Shown: piece after piece, positions 60,176 to 64,000 of the stretch | How the letters are laid out: each line of letters starts with the position of its first letter | How positions within the stretch are numbered: the first letter of the stretch is position 1 | Source: Agelaius tricolor | Lineage: Eukaryota; Chordata; Aves; Passeriformes; Icteridae | Assembly (NCBI GenBank): GCA_023055355.1 | Contig: JALJCS010000001.1 | Location: forward strand, 99,247,381-99,311,380 | DNA: 64,000 nt | Reading direction: 5' to 3' | Made by a program: the position numbers and the translations under genes | Notes under the pieces: model-generated | What the model was told of the DNA's origin: nothing | The model's input: the letters and a program-made list of their open reading frames with translations, nothing else | Database searches by the model: none

Positions 60176-61920
60176 GAGGGATCATGGGAAGAATAGTGTA
60201 AGATGCTTCAGTTTTGACTAAATGGAAATTTGTACAGTTTTAGCACTTTATTGAAAGGTATGAAGCAATGTATCTGAAAGATCTCTCAAGATTTTCAAGT
60301 AAAATCTCAGTTAATGGAACTCAGGGTATATTCTTCTACTTTTCCATAATAATTAAATGTAAATTCAAGACAGCAGAACATTAAACCAAAGTATTTCCAG
60401 GGCACTCTACAAGGCATTCACGTGCTATTGAACAAGTTTTCTTATACATATGAAGTAATTTACATATTTTAGAAAAATTGCAGTCAAATGGGTGAAAAAA
60501 GCAACCCAAATGTATGACTTAATGACAATAATGGTATTGTTCCTCTTGATGTTGAATTTCTCATTGGAAAATACAAAAATCAAGTGATTTTCTCCTGCAA
60601 GTCCCCACGTGACCTTTATTTTGACCTCTGCTGGTGGTAGTAGGCAGATACTCCATTTTAATTTTTGAAAGATGCCCTGCGAAACTCAAAATAGTACTAA
60701 AATGATCTCCCATTCACCAAATCCTTGCCCTTACAGAGAAGTTCAGTAAAGTAGCTGCATGAGAGCTAAGATACACACTTGCTACTGAAGTGAAATTCCT
60801 CATGGCGTGACCCAGTATCCTTCGGTTGAGAATCTCTATGAGAATAACAGATTATTTTTTTATGAAAAGAAAAAAACACTCAAAATAGTTTTAAAGCCTT
60901 TAAAACAATAAATAAATGCATCAGAAGGGAGTTACAACTACAACTCCTATATATTCACTTTTTTTAAAATTAACCCAATCTTAGAAGACCAACAAATATG
61001 GATTTCTTGTCTTCATGTAATAGCAGTACTTAATTAGTTTAGTCATGTCCTTTATGAGGCAAAGGGTAACACTCTGTGCCTTAAACTGTGGGGCTTTTAA
61101 TACATCATGTCACAAAAGTATTCACAGTATTTAGCATAAAGTTCCATAGGGTTTTATGGATTAGGGTTTTATGGTACTAAACTTTCTAAAAGAATTAATG
61201 TTTTCTCTAGAAGAAAGCATGATTTTAAACCTTACCCATTATGTTTGATGAAACCTCTTAACAAAAGATTGAGATAGTTAACATACAGATCAGTGGGTTG
61301 AGTACAGTTGAATTTTGAGCCATACTCAAAAGGAAGTTGAAGCATTTGGATCTTTTGAAAATAGGATCTCCACCACTGTTTGAGGGAACTTGACAATTCT
61401 GCTTCTGCTCCTAAATTCAATATTCTAAAGCTCAATCTCCAGTGTCCAAGTCACTACAAAGCTCTTACATCTGAAGGAAAGAAAATCTGTAAAAAGTACA
61501 GCAAAACTATAAATTACTAAACTTAGGGACTAAATATTTGATTGTAGTTAAAAATGTAATAAAATAATAATCACATACCTTAAAAACCAGAAATAATGCT
61601 CTTTTTTTACCTAAGAAATTTTTCTTACCGAATATTAAAATTAAAATATTTAGAGTTTTCTTTTTGCTTTTTATTTTTCCCCTCTAATAACTCCATTGTT
61701 AATAGCTGGAGGAAAGAGGTAGGATGGGAAAAAGGAGGCAAAAGATGAAATTGCATTCTCAGAGACTGCTTAAAGATTCAATACTGTTTCTCCAGCTATG
61801 GAGAAATGAAATTTGCTTTAAAAAATCTGCATCTAGAGGTATAATAAAGATAAAATACCCATGTACGTGGGCATAAGAATAAAGTTCACTAGTAAAGAAT
61901 ACTTAGAAAATTTGCTTAAT

Positions 61921-61942
61921 CCCCCCCCCCCCCCCCCCTCCC
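61921..61942. repeat. C18 homopolymer followed by TCCC
   Basis: Eighteen consecutive C, one T, then CCC. The minus strand is a G-run that could form G-quadruplex DNA. Length in the assembly may be unreliable. Confidence 0.93.
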
Positions 61943-62547
61943 AATCTTTTTTTATACTTAACATTGGAATATTTCTCATAAAGTATCAAATTTATCCCCA
62001 TGGGTACACTTGAAATTCAGACTTCATGAGAAAAGATTCAGCTGAATTGTATCATGAAAGACAGGATTTACTTTCAAAAAACTGTGTTGCAGAGAACCTT
62101 CCAGTATAGAATAGAGAAAGAAAAAAGTTCAAGAAAACCACAGACCAAAAGGATAATTTTTACTTCCCAAAAATAAATGGGATCTTTAAGCTGTAGGTTG
62201 TTGCAAATATCCAGAGGTTGATATATGACAAACTTCACAGCCACAACTTTGTCTGCATTCTGTGATCAGGTGAGAATGGAATTGTTAAGAGGTGAGAAAA
62301 CAGTTCTGTTCATCTTGAAAGTGTACTAATATACTTTGTTGTCATGGGTTTTTTTCTGCTAGTAACTCTAGACATATATAGGACTCTGACTGTCTCTGTC
62401 TAAACAACCATAAAATAGGATGTGTTAAAAGAGGAATTAGAGGAAACATAAGAACTTAATGAAACATAGCTGCCACAAGTAAGGGAGATGAATATTTTCA
62501 GTTGGTGTGTGTCACATGACAATAGCTTACATATATATATAAGGTGA

Positions 62548-62621
62548 TGCATAGTATATGTTTGTTTAATAGTATTATGGTTGTTTATGTAGTAACATAG
62601 TATATGTTGTTTAATAGATAG
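62548..62621. repeat. Spaced direct repeat CATAGTATATGTT...GTTTAATAG
   Basis: CATAGTATATGTTTGTTTAATAG (near 62549) recurs as CATAGTATATGTTGTTTAATAG (near 62597), about 48 bp apart and one T shorter. An AT dinucleotide run lies just upstream (about 62531-62541). Confidence 0.85.
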
Positions 62622-64000
62622 GCACTATAGAAGATGAGTTTAAGGGCTCCCCAGACCCTGGAATATTGTCTCAAAAAAGAGATAAGTATTGCACAGAGTG
62701 TGGTTTCCTTCTGTGAACTTTCTCCTCTGCAAGAAAAAAAACATAAAGTCACTTTCTGATGTGATATAGGTGATTTCGACCCTACTTCTGAAACCGGCAG
62801 CACTTCTCACATTCATTTGGATGGTCAGAAAAATGTAAAAAGAGAAGAGGTAACTGTATTCTTATCCTTCCTTATCTTCTCTGGACTAGAGGCTCTAAAG
62901 AGACTATGTTTAAGTAGTTTAGATATAGAACAACCCCAAAAGGTAAAAGGGAGAGAGATGAAGTCTTCTTTCCCCTCAAGCAATTAACTCCAGCTCCCAG
63001 TGGAAGAATGAGTGCAATTGTTTCATTTTCAGTTAAATTTTTTTGCTGTCTTCCACAAAGGCCATTTAGGTCCTCAGTGAGACTGTTTAGGTGACGTGGA
63101 TACTCATATATCTTATTGCAGGTTGAACAAATTAGACCATGATCTTTATGAAAAAGTGTTAAAAACCAAAATACAGCATATACCCCTTTGAAAATTGCTT
63201 CTCCTTTGTACCTGACATACAGAAAAAATAAGCTGAAAAGAAAGACTAAACAGAGATAACATTGTTCTCAAAAGCTTTAATTTTGTTACCAACATACCTA
63301 ATGCATGGGTGAAAAAAAAGGAGAATAACAAACACATTTGTCTCATCTACTCATTTCCTATTTATTCTATTCCTTTTGGGAAAAAAAAACCTAAACCAAT
63401 ATTTTAAACTTGTAAATTCTTCAGCATCATATCAATAATCCTTTTAATATTAATTAACCTGTAAGAGCACAAACACATATTGACAGTTATCTTGTTCTCA
63501 TTTCTTGATCAGTGTAGGAATTTAATGATCTCACAATGGGTGTTAGAAAAAGTAAACATACTTATCACCTTTGAAAAATCCTAACAAAACCAAAAGAATA
63601 CTTTCAGCAGAATAACTTCCAGCTGTGACTATGCTGTATGCTTTCTAGTCAAAGAAAATTTTTCCTCTACAGGATTTGAAATTAAAGAGACAGTCAAATT
63701 ACTTTTATTTTATTTCTTATTGTTTCTATGTAATCATCCATTTGATTGCTACTCAAAATGCTACTGAGAAAGTTTTAGAGGTGTGGAGGTACAGATTTAA
63801 ATATAGGAACTTTCTATCAAAGTGCTTTAAAATTTCTCCTTTAAAGGCTTGAATAATATATATTCCTTTTACTTATGAAAGCGTACAATTTAAAATGAAC
63901 AATTCAATATGTTGCATAATTGAAGTTTTAAAATAAGCTCCCAAGATTTCCAAGTTAACCATTCTCTCAATGATTATATTTACTCTTTTGTGTGTACTCT

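Larger units (their letters stand above)
60176..64000. other. AT-rich unique sequence with a C18 run
   Basis: No gene or transposon recognised over about 3.8 kb. It holds the C-run at 61921-61938 and a spaced direct repeat near 62548-62570 and 62597-62620. Confidence 0.5.

Noticed and set aside
1..64000. Bacterial-type systems such as CRISPR arrays, operons, toxin-antitoxin pairs or phage genes
   Set aside because: No evenly spaced direct repeats with unique spacers, no ribosome-binding sites and no clustered long frames. The repeat content is avian.

Overview
The window looks like an AT-rich, gene-poor stretch of a bird genome, most likely a songbird (passerine). The evidence is the repeat content. 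There are at least eight fragments of CR1, the chicken-repeat-1 LINE that dominates avian genomes, and several end in its ATTCTATGAT-like 3' tail. There is one SINE with a tRNA-Ile-like head and a CR1-like tail, the architecture known from zebra finch as TguSINE1. There are several LTRs of avian endogenous retroviruses. The family assignments rest on recall of avian consensus sequences, not on a search.

I recognise no protein-coding exon, tRNA, rRNA, CRISPR array or bacterial-type gene. The open reading frames present are short, lack recognisable domains, and lie either in AT-rich intergenic or intronic DNA or inside transposon copies. The longest (218 codons, 10418-11074) lies wholly inside a solo LTR. 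The window could be a gene desert or the inside of a very large intron; the sequence alone does not decide this.

Layout. 1-569: LTR on the minus strand, cut by the window edge. About 1985-2620: a diverged GC-richer repeat. 3287-3571: CR1 fragment whose left edge carries a perfect 17-bp hairpin. 6757-7475: CR1. 9253-9390: AT-rich minisatellite. 9495-9960 and 10383-11304: two unrelated solo LTRs on the plus strand. 11805-12650: long CR1 3' segment, followed directly by a minus-strand LTR fragment (12652-12915). 17362-17500: tRNA-derived SINE. 20330-20495 and 31080-31475: CR1 tails. 37130-37612: plus-strand LTR of the same family as the one at 12.7 kb. 38660-40000: CR1 interrupted by a minus-strand solo LTR. 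About 47100-47800: probable ERV-derived DNA, abutting a minus-strand CR1 with a reverse-transcriptase remnant (47805-48445). 59175-60175: CR1 with another reverse-transcriptase remnant. The rest is AT-rich unique sequence with homopolymer runs, microsatellites and small tandem duplications.

Nothing here amounts to a convincing undescribed biological system. The observations most worth a second look are two perfect hairpins (3287-3329 and 35748-35775), the LTR-in-CR1 nest, the two opposed copies of one LTR family, two splice-acceptor-like sites that could mark unannotated exons, and a few young-looking tandem duplications.
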